Part shown: positions 30,346 to 39,631 of the stretch, piece by piece | How positions within the stretch are numbered: the first letter of the stretch is position 1 | Layout: every line of letters starts with the position of its first letter | NCBI GenBank assembly: GCA_016782225.1 | Contig: JADDOW010000112.1 | Coordinates: 52,058 to 116,057 of the forward strand | Reading direction: 5' to 3' | Origin: Nitrososphaeraceae archaeon | GTDB lineage: Archaea; Thermoproteota; Nitrososphaeria; Nitrososphaerales; Nitrososphaeraceae | Length of the DNA: 64,000 nucleotides | The notes under the pieces: generated by a model | What the model saw: the letters and a program-made list of their open reading frames with translations, nothing else | The model's database searches: none | Told to the model about the DNA's origin: nothing | Translations under genes and position numbers: made by a program

Positions 30346-31389
30346 TCAATCTGGTGAGGTTATTATTATTTTCATTGAATCTTTTGCTTTGTGTGCATAC
30401 TCTAAAGCATCAAATGAATCACTTAAACTAAATTTATGAGTTATCAGGGGTTCAATATCTATTATATTATTTTCGAGTAAGGTTATTGTTTGGTATATCT
30501 CTTTTTCAGATGTGGCATAGCTAGGAATAATCTTCAATTCTTTTGAATAAATCAAATTTAAATCGATTCTTAAATCAGATTCTTTTGAAGGGACGCCAAA
30601 AAGGGACACAGCTCCACCTCTTCTAGTAATTTCTATGGATTTAACAAATGCATCTAGATTACTAGTGGATATTATCGAGATGTCTGACCCCCTCTGCCCA
30701 ACACTAGAGAATACTTTATTACTAAACTCATTGGCGTCATTATCTTTTAGATTTATTGTGGTAATGCCTGGGTCCATTTTTTTTGCAAAGTTTAACCTAA
30801 ATTCATTTATGTCTACTATAACTATTTTTGAAGCCCCAAAAAGCTTAGCTAAAATCATGTGAATTAAACCTGTGGGCCCAGCACCAAAAATCGCAATTTT
30901 ATCTGCCTTCTTGAGGTTCAGTTTATTTATTGATCTAAGACAACACGCGATGGGTTCTATCAGGGCCGCTTGATTGAAGTTGACGTTATCTGGAAGTTTT
31001 ACTAGGCCTCCCCGAAGGACGTTCCATTCTGGTACAAGAATGTATTCTGACAATCCTGAAGGTTCTATGTTACTTGATTGGTATTTCTCACACATTGTAA
31101 AATCATCGTTATAGCAATAATGACATGAATAACAAGGGACATGGTGATGAATGAAAACTCTTTCCCCTGCACTGAATGTCTTTAAGTTTTCTCCAACTTC
31201 TGTTATTTCCCCTGCCGGTTCATGGCCTATTTTGGAGGACCTCATTCCATAGTTGCCAAATATTTTTTCTAAATCCGATCCACAAATACCACAAGTTTTC
31301 ATCCTAACTAGTACATCATTTTTACCCACTTTGGGTAAATCTCTATTTACTATTTTTACTACTTTATTGTCAAGTATTGCTGTCTTCAT
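30346..31389 (-). CDS. Zn-dependent medium-chain alcohol/polyol dehydrogenase
   Basis: CGICGSDLEK, GHEPAGEI, four-Cys structural zinc lobe (PCYSCHYCYNDDFTMC), GAGPTGLIHMI. Confidence 0.9.
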   Translation of the reverse strand: MKTAILDNKVVKIVNRDLPKVGKNDVLVRMKTCGICGSDLEKIFGNYGMRSSKIGHEPAGEITEVGENLKTFSAGERVFIHHHVPCYSCHYCYNDDFTMCEKYQSSNIEPSGLSEYILVPEWNVLRGGLVKLPDNVNFNQAALIEPIACCLRSINKLNLKKADKIAIFGAGPTGLIHMILAKLFGASKIVIVDINEFRLNFAKKMDPGITTINLKDNDANEFSNKVFSSVGQRGSDISIISTSNLDAFVKSIEITRRGGAVSLFGVPSKESDLRIDLNLIYSKELKIIPSYATSEKEIYQTITLLENNIIDIEPLITHKFSLSDSFDALEYAHKAKDSMKIIITSPD

Positions 31390-31427
31390 CTATAACTAAC
31401 AGATAATCTCATATCCTAAAATATTTG

Positions 31428-31568
31428 TTATTTTGAGTATTTCTTTGGTTTTTTTTCGAACAATCTTTTACATCCTTCACAGCAAAAGAAAAATGTTTTT
31501 TGGTTATACTCAATGGTTGTGGCTAGCTCTTTATCTAACTCGATTCCGCAAACAGGGTCTACAGGCAC
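31428..31568 (-). CDS. Small YHS-domain metal-binding protein (GTG start; not in ORF track)
   Basis: Reverse reading VPVDPVCGIELDKELATTIEYNQKTFFFCCEGCKRLFEKKPKKYSK*; YHS signature PVCG...FCCEGCK. Confidence 0.75.
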   Translation of the reverse strand: MPVDPVCGIELDKELATTIEYNQKTFFFCCEGCKRLFEKKPKKYSK

Positions 31569-31733
31569 ATATAAAAAAAAATTGGCTAGGTATTTATTAT
31601 TTCGCTTAAACTTACGGATATGTTAATACATACTGTTAATTTATTATGTAATTTAATTCTATTTTATTTTATTTTTGAGTCAATAATAGTTAACTATATC
31701 TTAATTTATTGAGCGAGAAGTATTAGAAATGGA

Positions 31734-31904
31734 ATGTCGTGTCCAATGATAGATGTCTATTGTGATAAATGCGGAAGCAAAATAAAGCATATGATCACTC
31801 TCAAGCCAATTAAAGATATACTTAGAGCCACAAAAAACAAATGCTCATCATGTGGGATTGGACTAAACCCACAAGATTTTACAATTGAATTGGAAAAATT
31901 TTAA
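31734..31904 (+). CDS. Small zinc-ribbon protein (not in ORF track)
   Basis: MSCPMIDVYCDKCGSKIKHMITLKPIKDILRATKNKCSSCGIGLNPQDFTIELEKF*; two CxxC knuckles. Confidence 0.6.
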   Translation: MSCPMIDVYCDKCGSKIKHMITLKPIKDILRATKNKCSSCGIGLNPQDFTIELEKF

Positions 31905-32143
31905 ATAGGCTGTCTTTTAAGTTGTGTTGCAGAGAAAAACAGACAGACGACAGCCAGACAGATAGTTATAAATCTCTTTATATTTATTATAACTGAAATA
32001 TTGGTATATCAAAAAACTTTTTTCCATAGTAGGTTCACAATAGGCTCAAATTTTTTAGGTTATACTGAAAATAATGGTGCTCATTCATTAGATTCCAAAG
32101 AAAAAGATAAAGAAAGAGTTACCTTATCTCATTAGAAATTGGG

Positions 32144-32527
32144 GTGTTTTTAGATAAATTGCCAAGTCACTATAATGTTGATTTAGGAAGGGCAGTATGT
32201 CATAGCATTAAAGAAGGTTTTGCAAATAAGGCATATCTAACGACAATCTGTCAATTGGTTATATCGGGAAATAATTTCCGTAGGGATTTCCACCGGTTTT
32301 TTGAAATTAAAGTGATTGAAGTGATTCCAATGTGTGTTAGATTAAGAAACGTAAACCTAAAGACTCTACCAAAAAGTAGGACTTTAAAATTATCACTAAA
32401 ACCCATTAGTTTGACACCTAAAGTGTTTAGTACATCGTTTTTGCATAAGATAATGAAAAATCGTTTCAATGCTAATTTCCTCAGTATGGGGCTTTACAGT
32501 CAATCGGCGATCAAGAATTATAATTAA
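32144..32527 (+). CDS. Hypothetical protein, unknown
   Basis: 127 aa ORF in the gap before the UbiA-family gene; no recognised motif. Confidence 0.35.
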   Translation: MFLDKLPSHYNVDLGRAVCHSIKEGFANKAYLTTICQLVISGNNFRRDFHRFFEIKVIEVIPMCVRLRNVNLKTLPKSRTLKLSLKPISLTPKVFSTSFLHKIMKNRFNANFLSMGLYSQSAIKNYN

Positions 32528-32541
32528 TAGCAATAAAAAAC

Positions 32542-33483
32542 ATGCCATATAAAATAAACATTTGGCTTAGAGCCATCAGATTTAGGTTTCTTGCGGCTTC
32601 AGCCATTGCTGTTACTAATGGGTTAGCTTTAAGTTATTTGGACCAGCCGTATGTTTTTAATCTTTATTATGCGATCTTAACATATATCGGGATTTTCTGT
32701 CTGCATTCGAGTGTGGATTTATTCAATGATTATTGGGACTTTAAGCGTGGAATAGATTTGATTACACAAAAAACTAGATTTAGTGGAGGCACTGGAGTCC
32801 TTCCCGAAGGCCTACTAAAACCACGCGAGGTTTACCGTGCTGCGGTATTGCTCCTAATATTGGGGTTATTAATTGGTGCCACTTTTATCTATGTTCGGGG
32901 TTACATTGTCGCTCTGATACTTGGTTTTGCAACGTTTTCTATCATTTTGTATTCTAGCAAATTGGTCAATTTGGGGTTGGGTGAGCTTTTTGTGGGAATC
33001 AAAGGTGTTCTTATAGTTATTGGTGCCTTTTATGTCCAGACCAATACTATAAACCTGGAATCTGTTTTTGTGGGTGTGATTATTGGGCTTTTATCGTCAC
33101 TAGTTCTTTACATCAATTCAGTTCCTGATATTAAAGCAGATAGGGAAAAGGGCAGAAAAACCTTGGCTATCCTTTTAGACAATCAATCATCAGCAAAAAT
33201 GACATTTGGGTTTGTTTTTGGTTTTTTTATCTCAATCTATTTGTTGACTGTGGTTTTTTACATTCAAGTGCTGAACAGCATTTCTTTGGTTTTTTTAAGT
33301 GCTTTCCTACTACCCTGGGCTATACTAATACTTTACAAGTTTTATAATTACTTACTTTACCGCCAATCAATTAGCCCATTTTATGAAAATATCATGGAAA
33401 AAACAGTTCTCTTTTCTAGGTTGTATGGTTTTTCTATTGCAGTAGGGATTATAATATATGCTTGGCAAATACAAAATGATTAA
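32542..33483 (+). CDS. UbiA-family prenyltransferase (1,4-dihydroxy-2-naphthoate prenyltransferase-like)
   Basis: LFNDYWDFKRGID, NSVPDIKADREKGRKTLAI, polytopic membrane protein. Confidence 0.88.
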   Translation: MPYKINIWLRAIRFRFLAASAIAVTNGLALSYLDQPYVFNLYYAILTYIGIFCLHSSVDLFNDYWDFKRGIDLITQKTRFSGGTGVLPEGLLKPREVYRAAVLLLILGLLIGATFIYVRGYIVALILGFATFSIILYSSKLVNLGLGELFVGIKGVLIVIGAFYVQTNTINLESVFVGVIIGLLSSLVLYINSVPDIKADREKGRKTLAILLDNQSSAKMTFGFVFGFFISIYLLTVVFYIQVLNSISLVFLSAFLLPWAILILYKFYNYLLYRQSISPFYENIMEKTVLFSRLYGFSIAVGIIIYAWQIQND

Positions 33484-33498
33484 ATAATATGACATGAT

Positions 33499-34374
33499 GT
33501 GTTATTCTTAACGCTGTTGTGGAAATTTTATTTGTCTAAAAAGTGCCAGACAAACTTTATTTCAGAGATTGCCAATTTATCTACTCCCGGTTTCATTTTT
33601 AACGATTTTTACTATTTTAATAGAATATCTTCAACCCAGGATTTTGCATTTAAAATCATCCAAAGAAAAAAAAAGATTAGACCCTCTGTAATTATTTGTA
33701 ACATCCAGAGCAGTGGTAAAGGAAGGAATGGTTATTTATGGTCTTCACCAAAAGGCGGAATATGGGTGTCTATTTTTTTGGAAACGGTATTGAAACTAGA
33801 AGATTTGTTTTTCTTTGCAATGGTTTCTGCGATCTGTATTTGCGAAACAATAGAAAAGAAAACCAACCTAAAACCCAAGGTAAAATGGCCTAATGATATT
33901 TTTGTTAACGGAAAAAAGCTCGCAGGGATCTTGTTGGATGTTCAAACCACCACTGATAATTGTAAAAACAAAGTTATCATAGGAATGGGTATAAATACCA
34001 ACAATGACATAAACTTGACAAAAAGCAAAATCCAAAAAGAACATCAGTATTATTACCAAATAACAACTCTCAAAGATGAAGTTGGTGAACCAAAAATTTC
34101 AAATGTGCATATTTTATCAAGCCTGCTAAACAACCTAAGTCTTTATTTGTCAAAGATTGAACGTGACGATTTCGTTAAAGAACTTGTCCAAAAAAACTAC
34201 CAACAACGAATTATGGAATCAAAAAACCATCTCAATTATTCATTTAATGTGGACGATATGGAATTTGATGGTGAGATAGTTGATGTTGATGTTGATGGAT
34301 CGCTTATAGTTAAAGACATTCGGCAACAAAAGATTATAAGCATATCCTCGGCAAATAGTGTAAATTTAAAATGA
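33499..34374 (+). CDS. birA: Biotin-[acetyl-CoA-carboxylase] ligase
   Basis: SSTQDFA, SSGKGRNGYLWSSPKGGIWVSIFLE, KWPNDIFVNGKKLAGILLD, GMGINTNN. Confidence 0.95.
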   Translation: MLFLTLLWKFYLSKKCQTNFISEIANLSTPGFIFNDFYYFNRISSTQDFAFKIIQRKKKIRPSVIICNIQSSGKGRNGYLWSSPKGGIWVSIFLETVLKLEDLFFFAMVSAICICETIEKKTNLKPKVKWPNDIFVNGKKLAGILLDVQTTTDNCKNKVIIGMGINTNNDINLTKSKIQKEHQYYYQITTLKDEVGEPKISNVHILSSLLNNLSLYLSKIERDDFVKELVQKNYQQRIMESKNHLNYSFNVDDMEFDGEIVDVDVDGSLIVKDIRQQKIISISSANSVNLK

Positions 34375-34409
34375 AGCGCATTTGTTAAATCATATTCGTT
34401 TAAGAAATG

Positions 34410-34817
34410 CTAAGAGCCCATCATTCCCGGAAGTTTGATGGGACTTCTGAATTCTTTATTGATGTCTATCCCCTCTCTAGTTTTAATGTTGACACTATTC
34501 AATGAAGCGCCTGAAGGGGGAGAAAGAATTATAGTTTCCCCTGGTTTGATTGTGTTAATTTTTTCATTGAACTTTATGTTCCTATCATAAACAATGTTAA
34601 TATCGTTTAGAGGTTGTATTCCCGAATTTTTTAAAACTACTCTGGAATTTACATGGAGTGATTCTGGATCCTTAAGTGCATCAATTTCCAATGAATAGCT
34701 TCTTGTGGGAATGGAGTTTACTAGATTATAAATTATTATGCTGCCTATTATTGTAATTAAGATTCCTAATATTGCTTCAGGCCTCTTTAGTTTTGTGTGT
34801 TTCTGTCTTTTTGACAT
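34410..34817 (-). CDS. Single-TM/extracytoplasmic hypothetical protein
   Basis: N-terminal basic + TM segment (ILGILITIIGSIIIYNLV) and extracytoplasmic beta-rich domain. Confidence 0.6.
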   Translation of the reverse strand: MSKRQKHTKLKRPEAILGILITIIGSIIIYNLVNSIPTRSYSLEIDALKDPESLHVNSRVVLKNSGIQPLNDINIVYDRNIKFNEKINTIKPGETIILSPPSGASLNSVNIKTREGIDINKEFRSPIKLPGMMGS

Positions 34818-35301
34818 ATAGAGGAAATATAATTCGTTTATAATTATAGTTATATATCGATAAGATTCTATAGATATTACGGATAATACACGATATTTAA
34901 AACAATACGTTTTATTTTTTAATAGATTACAGCATTTTATAATTTATCATGGCGTGGCGCTATATGTCGTCTGCTATATTATGCATATGGCTGTTGCTAT
35001 GGCTGTTGCATGATTAAAAGGAAACGTATGGTCTTCGAAATAATCTAAAGTTCTCCTATTTTTGTATTTTGTTTTGAAAATATGTACCAATTATTGATAC
35101 TCCTACACAATCTTTAGAGTCAGAATTTATAATAGCAAGTCTTGGCTGTTAAGAAAACATTTGAACTTTTATGCTATGGGCAAAATTAGGTCTCATGTAG
35201 ACACTTGATGTCAATTCGTTACAAAGTATTTTAGGCTGGTACAGCATTTAAATAGTATAATGCTCTAAATATAGATACATCGACCAAACCGAAGGGGAAC
35301 A

Positions 35302-35336
35302 TGCTTGGTTGGATGACTTAGTCATCCAACCAAGCA
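35302..35336. other. Perfect hairpin: 16-bp arms, 3-nt loop
   Basis: TGCTTGGTTGGATGAC TTA GTCATCCAACCAAGCA; 11 nt below the stop of the minus-strand CDS ending at 35348. Confidence 0.9.
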
Positions 35337-35347
35337 ATTTTAAATTA

Positions 35348-35959
35348 TTACTTTGATAAAAACTTAAATGTAGATATCATATCTCTAACTGTATTCTCAT
35401 ACTGGGAGTATTTGTCTATGGATGCCTTGTATGTAAATATAAATACGTTGGTATTATCAGTTGTAATTATTTGAAAGGCTTTTCTGTTTTGAAACTTGCT
35501 ATCTGTTGCGGTAAATACAATTTGTTTTGCATTTTTTCCGTCTACCATGAGATTGCTTGTTGATTCCAGTTTGAAATCATTGTAGTCTTTTTTTAGCTCA
35601 TTTGTTAATGTATTAGACAGGGTTCCTACAGAGACATTTTTTGATTGAAGCGGTACAACTTTTATTATGAGGCCGGCCGGATTGCTTACAGCGTCTTTTT
35701 CCTTTGGAGAAACAAATACAATTTCATTATTTATTTTAACTGATCGTTCCCAGTTACCTGGATAGTCGATTTTAAAATCAAACTCATTATTCTGATATGA
35801 TAGCATTGTTTGTTTTTGTTTGTCATGGAATAACCCCAAAGCTTCTGAATTGTTATCAATAACTATTTGGTTGATTTGAATTATTAAAATTGATAGGGCT
35901 ACAAAAAAAGGAATGTTAAATCTATAACTGGAGAATAAAAAACCAAGTATATTGCGCAT
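35348..35959 (-). CDS. Secreted PsbP-like domain protein
   Basis: Signal-like N-terminus, FDFKIDYPGNWER... repeated YPxxW/beta pattern of PsbP-like family. Confidence 0.65.
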   Translation of the reverse strand: MRNILGFLFSSYRFNIPFFVALSILIIQINQIVIDNNSEALGLFHDKQKQTMLSYQNNEFDFKIDYPGNWERSVKINNEIVFVSPKEKDAVSNPAGLIIKVVPLQSKNVSVGTLSNTLTNELKKDYNDFKLESTSNLMVDGKNAKQIVFTATDSKFQNRKAFQIITTDNTNVFIFTYKASIDKYSQYENTVRDMISTFKFLSK

Positions 35960-36049
35960 GAATACTATTTAAAAAAGCCTTTATTAAATTTAAATTATTA
36001 TTATTATTATTTCTGACTAGTTAATTGAGGATAAAATTGTCTTCGTTTA

Positions 36050-36364
36050 TTATTTTGATCTTGAAATCGATACATCAATTGTAGATACATTTCTAGGTTT
36101 TTCCCCTTCTTCGCTAGACAAAAGATCCGATCCTAATTTTACGCTTGCCACTCGGTATCCAAGTGAGTCCATTCTTTTTACTATTATCTGTGCTACATCA
36201 ACAGCTCTTGTAATGCTTTTCCCTCTTGCTTTGATTACGACTGTTGGTTCGTTAGCTAATTGGACAAGTGTAGCAGTTACGTATGTCATTAGTGGTTTTT
36301 TGCCAATAAAAATCTCATTTCCTTTTCTATTGCCTGTTTCGTATTTACCGTTCGACATTAACAA
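36050..36364 (-). CDS. albA: DNA/RNA-binding protein Alba
   Basis: IFIGKKPLMTYVTATLVQLANEPTVVIKARGKSITRAVDVAQIIVKRM. Confidence 0.95.
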   Translation of the reverse strand: MLMSNGKYETGNRKGNEIFIGKKPLMTYVTATLVQLANEPTVVIKARGKSITRAVDVAQIIVKRMDSLGYRVASVKLGSDLLSSEEGEKPRNVSTIDVSISRSK

Positions 36365-36454
36365 TTAAGCATAGAGAAGCATATAATAATATTTCAATTT
36401 TTAATTTTACCAATTGCTAGTTATATTGATTTCATTGGCGTATTTGCCATTTAC

Positions 36455-36766
36455 TTATTTGTTGAACCCTTCAAGAATTTCTATTATTTTATCGGGATTA
36501 TTGATTATCTTTTCTTTAGTTTCTTTATCTGAGATCTCATAACAGTGAATCAGTTTGTTTTCGTCTTTAAAAAACAAAAAGACAGAGTTTTCGTGTATTA
36601 AGGGATAAAGTTTTTCCTCTACCATCAATTCGGGTTTAAGCTTGATTTTATTTTCATTGTCTATCTCAATTGGATTGTTTTGCATTTCTATAGCCTTCCC
36701 ATATTGTTTATATTGTAAATGAACCAATAAACCTTTATATCGAATATTCTTCAAAAATTTTGTCAA
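36455..36766 (-). CDS. Hypothetical protein
   Basis: 103 aa; real start may be internal Met (MQNNPIEID). Confidence 0.5.
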   Translation of the reverse strand: MTKFLKNIRYKGLLVHLQYKQYGKAIEMQNNPIEIDNENKIKLKPELMVEEKLYPLIHENSVFLFFKDENKLIHCYEISDKETKEKIINNPDKIIEILEGFNK

Positions 36767-36812
36767 TTTATACTACAGATGCTTTATTTTTAAATTAAAA
36801 ATAACGTTTCTT

Positions 36813-37001
36813 TTACTCGAAAAGCGCTCCTACGAACTTAAAAACAAAACCAATGCCACCAATAGCTCCAATTGCTAACAATACTAATCTGAGATGGGTC
36901 AAATAGTCGTCTTTGCTTGTTTTTTTGGCTAACTTTAAAGTCTGAAACATTACTATTATTTTTTTCTGAATTGTATTTGGTAGGGAAGATATCGATAACA
37001 A
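36813..37001 (-). CDS. secE: Protein translocase SecE/Sec61-gamma subunit
   Basis: QTLKLAKKTSKDDYLTHLRLVLLAIGAIGGIGFVFKFVGALF. Confidence 0.85.
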   Translation of the reverse strand: MLSISSLPNTIQKKIIVMFQTLKLAKKTSKDDYLTHLRLVLLAIGAIGGIGFVFKFVGALFE

Positions 37002-37072
37002 ATGATTTCTATCCTTCTAAAGCTTAAAATATTATTTTAATATTTCTAATTTGGATCCATCTAAAGTAGAAT

Positions 37073-37546
37073 TCAAAAGGCATTTGTATTGGATTGAATC
37101 ATGTAAATAGGCTCCTTGTCTGTTCTTTGCATTTCTACGAATGTTTCAGTTGTTTGGATTCCTTCGATTTTTCCTATTCTCTCTATAACCACTTTGTGCA
37201 ATTCCTCTAGTGTTCTTGCATAAACTGTTAGTATTATATCAAAACGACCTGTAACCTCGATCAAAGAACGAACTTCGGGAATCTTTAGCAATTCTGTATG
37301 CATTGGTTCTTTTAGTTTTGGATCCCTGTTGATTCCAACTGTAGCTTTGATGTTGATTCCAAGTTGGGTCTCATTAATGATAACTGTAAATTTTTTAATG
37401 AGATCCCTTTTCACCAGTCTTTTTATTCTGCTGTATAACACAGAAGAGTTAATGTTTAGCTTTTTACTTAGTTGAGGAATTGAAATACTTGCATCTTTTG
37501 TTAATTCTGATAATATCTTCATATCTAGATCATCAAATCTCTGCAA
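37073..37546 (-). CDS. Lrp/AsnC family transcriptional regulator
   Basis: LDMKILSELTKDASISIPQLSKKLNINSSVLYSRIKRLVKRDLIKKFTVIIN + RAM domain. Confidence 0.93.
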   Translation of the reverse strand: MQRFDDLDMKILSELTKDASISIPQLSKKLNINSSVLYSRIKRLVKRDLIKKFTVIINETQLGINIKATVGINRDPKLKEPMHTELLKIPEVRSLIEVTGRFDIILTVYARTLEELHKVVIERIGKIEGIQTTETFVEMQRTDKEPIYMIQSNTNAF

Positions 37547-37690
37547 GTTTGATTCATTTTTATCATTCTTTGTTACATTAATAAATGTAATTAAATAATT
37601 TTATATAAAACAGTGAAAAATTAAAAAAAGTGAATTAACGGCTTTTGGTTTTTAGCAAATAATATATTATAAGCTTATTCTTTTTTTATT

Positions 37691-38194
37691 ATGTTTGGAT
37701 CAAAAATTCGCACCGGTGGTTTCATTTTTGCAGTGAGAAGAGATGAGATTTCAAATTTTATAATTATTGGGAGAATTATGGCAGAAGGCAACAACAAAAC
37801 ATATGATGTTAAAGGATCTTTTTTTAGGCCCATAGGATTAATTGAAAGGATAAAATCCGGTAAGGCCCAAGGCAAACCAGTAGAAGCACTTAACAATCCA
37901 AATCCAAACAACTGTATATTTTTGATTTTAGAGAAGGTTGATACAGGTATCTATAACGATAAAGTTGACTCAAAATACGATAAACTTTATCCCATAAATG
38001 AAAATCGATATTTTGTTTTGGACGGGTGGATTAAGGAGAGTTTTTCAGATCTTTTTAGCAGCTTTTTTAATTCGCCTACTCAAGAAGAGAGAATGGAGGC
38101 AAGAAATGTTTTAATCAACAAGATGAATTCGCTTATATCCCCTGAGTTAAAAGAGCATGTTTATGCAGTAGCGCGAAGCTCCAGAATTTTATAA
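37691..38194 (+). CDS. Conserved-looking hypothetical protein
   Basis: 167 aa ORF, 37 nt upstream of ribosomal P1 on the same strand. Confidence 0.6.
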   Translation: MFGSKIRTGGFIFAVRRDEISNFIIIGRIMAEGNNKTYDVKGSFFRPIGLIERIKSGKAQGKPVEALNNPNPNNCIFLILEKVDTGIYNDKVDSKYDKLYPINENRYFVLDGWIKESFSDLFSSFFNSPTQEERMEARNVLINKMNSLISPELKEHVYAVARSSRIL

Positions 38195-38231
38195 AGTTTT
38201 ATATTATGGTAAAACCAAATTTTCATCTATC

Positions 38232-38540
38232 ATGGAATATGTATATGCTGCTTTACTATTGCATAAATTAAAGCAAGATATTAATGAAGATAATGTTAAA
38301 AATGTAATCAAAGCTGCTGGAGTTTCCCCCGATGATGTTAGGGTTAAATCTCTGGTTGCTGCTATAAGTGAAGTAAATATTGAGGATGCACTAAAAGCGG
38401 CCCCAATAGCTGCCGCCGCCGCACCAGCTGTCGCACCAGCTGCCTCAAACGCTGGAGCTGCTGCGGATAATGAAGACGAGAAAAAAGACGAGAAAAAAGA
38501 AGAGGAAGCCTTGGAAGGTTTGTCTTCTTTATTTGGTTAA
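38232..38540 (+). CDS. rpl12: 50S ribosomal protein P1 (L12)
   Basis: [31 protein letters not shown], Ala-rich hinge, acidic C-terminus [11 protein letters not shown]. Confidence 0.97.
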   Translation: MEYVYAALLLHKLKQDINEDNVKNVIKAAGVSPDDVRVKSLVAAISEVNIEDALKAAPIAAAAAPAVAPAASNAGAAADNEDEKKDEKKEEEALEGLSSLFG

Positions 38541-38716
38541 TTTTTATTACTTTCATTATATTATTTTAGATAAAATTCTTAAAATCCTCTAGTTTTAATA
38601 TTTATCTGAATTAAACAATGTTTTTCAAAATCTGTACCTGGGAGGATAATGTATTTATTTATTAAAGGATTTTGGAAAGGCTAATAAATAAACTATGATA
38701 AAAAAAAGAAAGTTAG

Positions 38717-39631
38717 TTAGCTATTAACTTTATAGCCCTTTGAATCAAGCTGTTGAGATAAGCTCGTGGCAAATAAATTGGCTTTTGATATCACTAATTC
38801 GGCAGTATCTGGAGATATGTATCCTGACTCGCTTGATAATGAAACGGCATGTTGTTTTGCTTTGATTAAAATAAGCGGCATTGTTTCTTTGCTAAAGTAT
38901 GCTGCTTCTACCGACAATGCCAAAGCTTCTTGGTAGGATCTCACTATGTCTTGAATATATTCTTCAATGACAATCTTGAGATCTTTTTCTTTAAATTCTA
39001 GGCCTTCTGATATTGCAAAATTAACCGCAATACCGGCCTCTATTGGTTTGATGTTTAGTTTGCTTAACAGGGCTGCTAATTTTTGTGAAATCACATCCCC
39101 AGGTTTTGCAACAACCGTGTCTTTTGATACCCAAATTGTACCTTGGTCTATTCTTGTTGGGACTTTGGATTCTTTGAATTCCGATAAAACCGGACCAGGG
39201 TTAATTCCTGTGTTTCCTGCAGGAATAACCAGTTCATTTGGAGCGATATCTCCCCCTTTAGCTGCTAAAAATATTTTATTTTTGTCAAATGTTAGGTTTA
39301 GTTTAAAGGGGCTTATGTTGGTGAACATTAAAGCGCATTGGCCTTCAAGCTCATGATTTAGAAATTCCAGTCCTTTGACGTCATCAAATATTTTCTCAAA
39401 AGATCTTTGGGCTACTTTATTCTTTATTGTTAGTATTTTGATATCGTTTCTGAATTTTTTCCTAATTGACATCAATTGTGCAGATCTGACCTTTGTCATC
39501 TTTGAGAGTGCAATTACATTGTATGATTTGGCCAAGTTTTGGAGGTCATCATATAATTTTACCTTTTTTTCCGGATAACTGGACCTGTTTAATTTATTTA
39601 TTGTGGGTGCTTCTGCTGTTGTTTGGCTCAT
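38717..39631 (-). CDS. rplP0: 50S ribosomal protein P0 (L10)
   Basis: NVIALSKMTKVRSAQLMSIRKKFR, NTGINPGPVLSEFKESKVPTRIDQGTIWVSKDTVV. Confidence 0.95.
   Translation of the reverse strand: MSQTTAEAPTINKLNRSSYPEKKVKLYDDLQNLAKSYNVIALSKMTKVRSAQLMSIRKKFRNDIKILTIKNKVAQRSFEKIFDDVKGLEFLNHELEGQCALMFTNISPFKLNLTFDKNKIFLAAKGGDIAPNELVIPAGNTGINPGPVLSEFKESKVPTRIDQGTIWVSKDTVVAKPGDVISQKLAALLSKLNIKPIEAGIAVNFAISEGLEFKEKDLKIVIEEYIQDIVRSYQEALALSVEAAYFSKETMPLILIKAKQHAVSLSSESGYISPDTAELVISKANLFATSLSQQLDSKGYKVNS

Noticed and set aside
34960-35015. Short direct repeat atggctgttgctatggctgttgca
   Set aside because: Two short adjacent copies only; no further structure or coding context.
38362-38556. 64-aa minus ORF rich in Arg/Leu/Gln
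   Set aside because: Antisense to the Ala-rich hinge of ribosomal P1.
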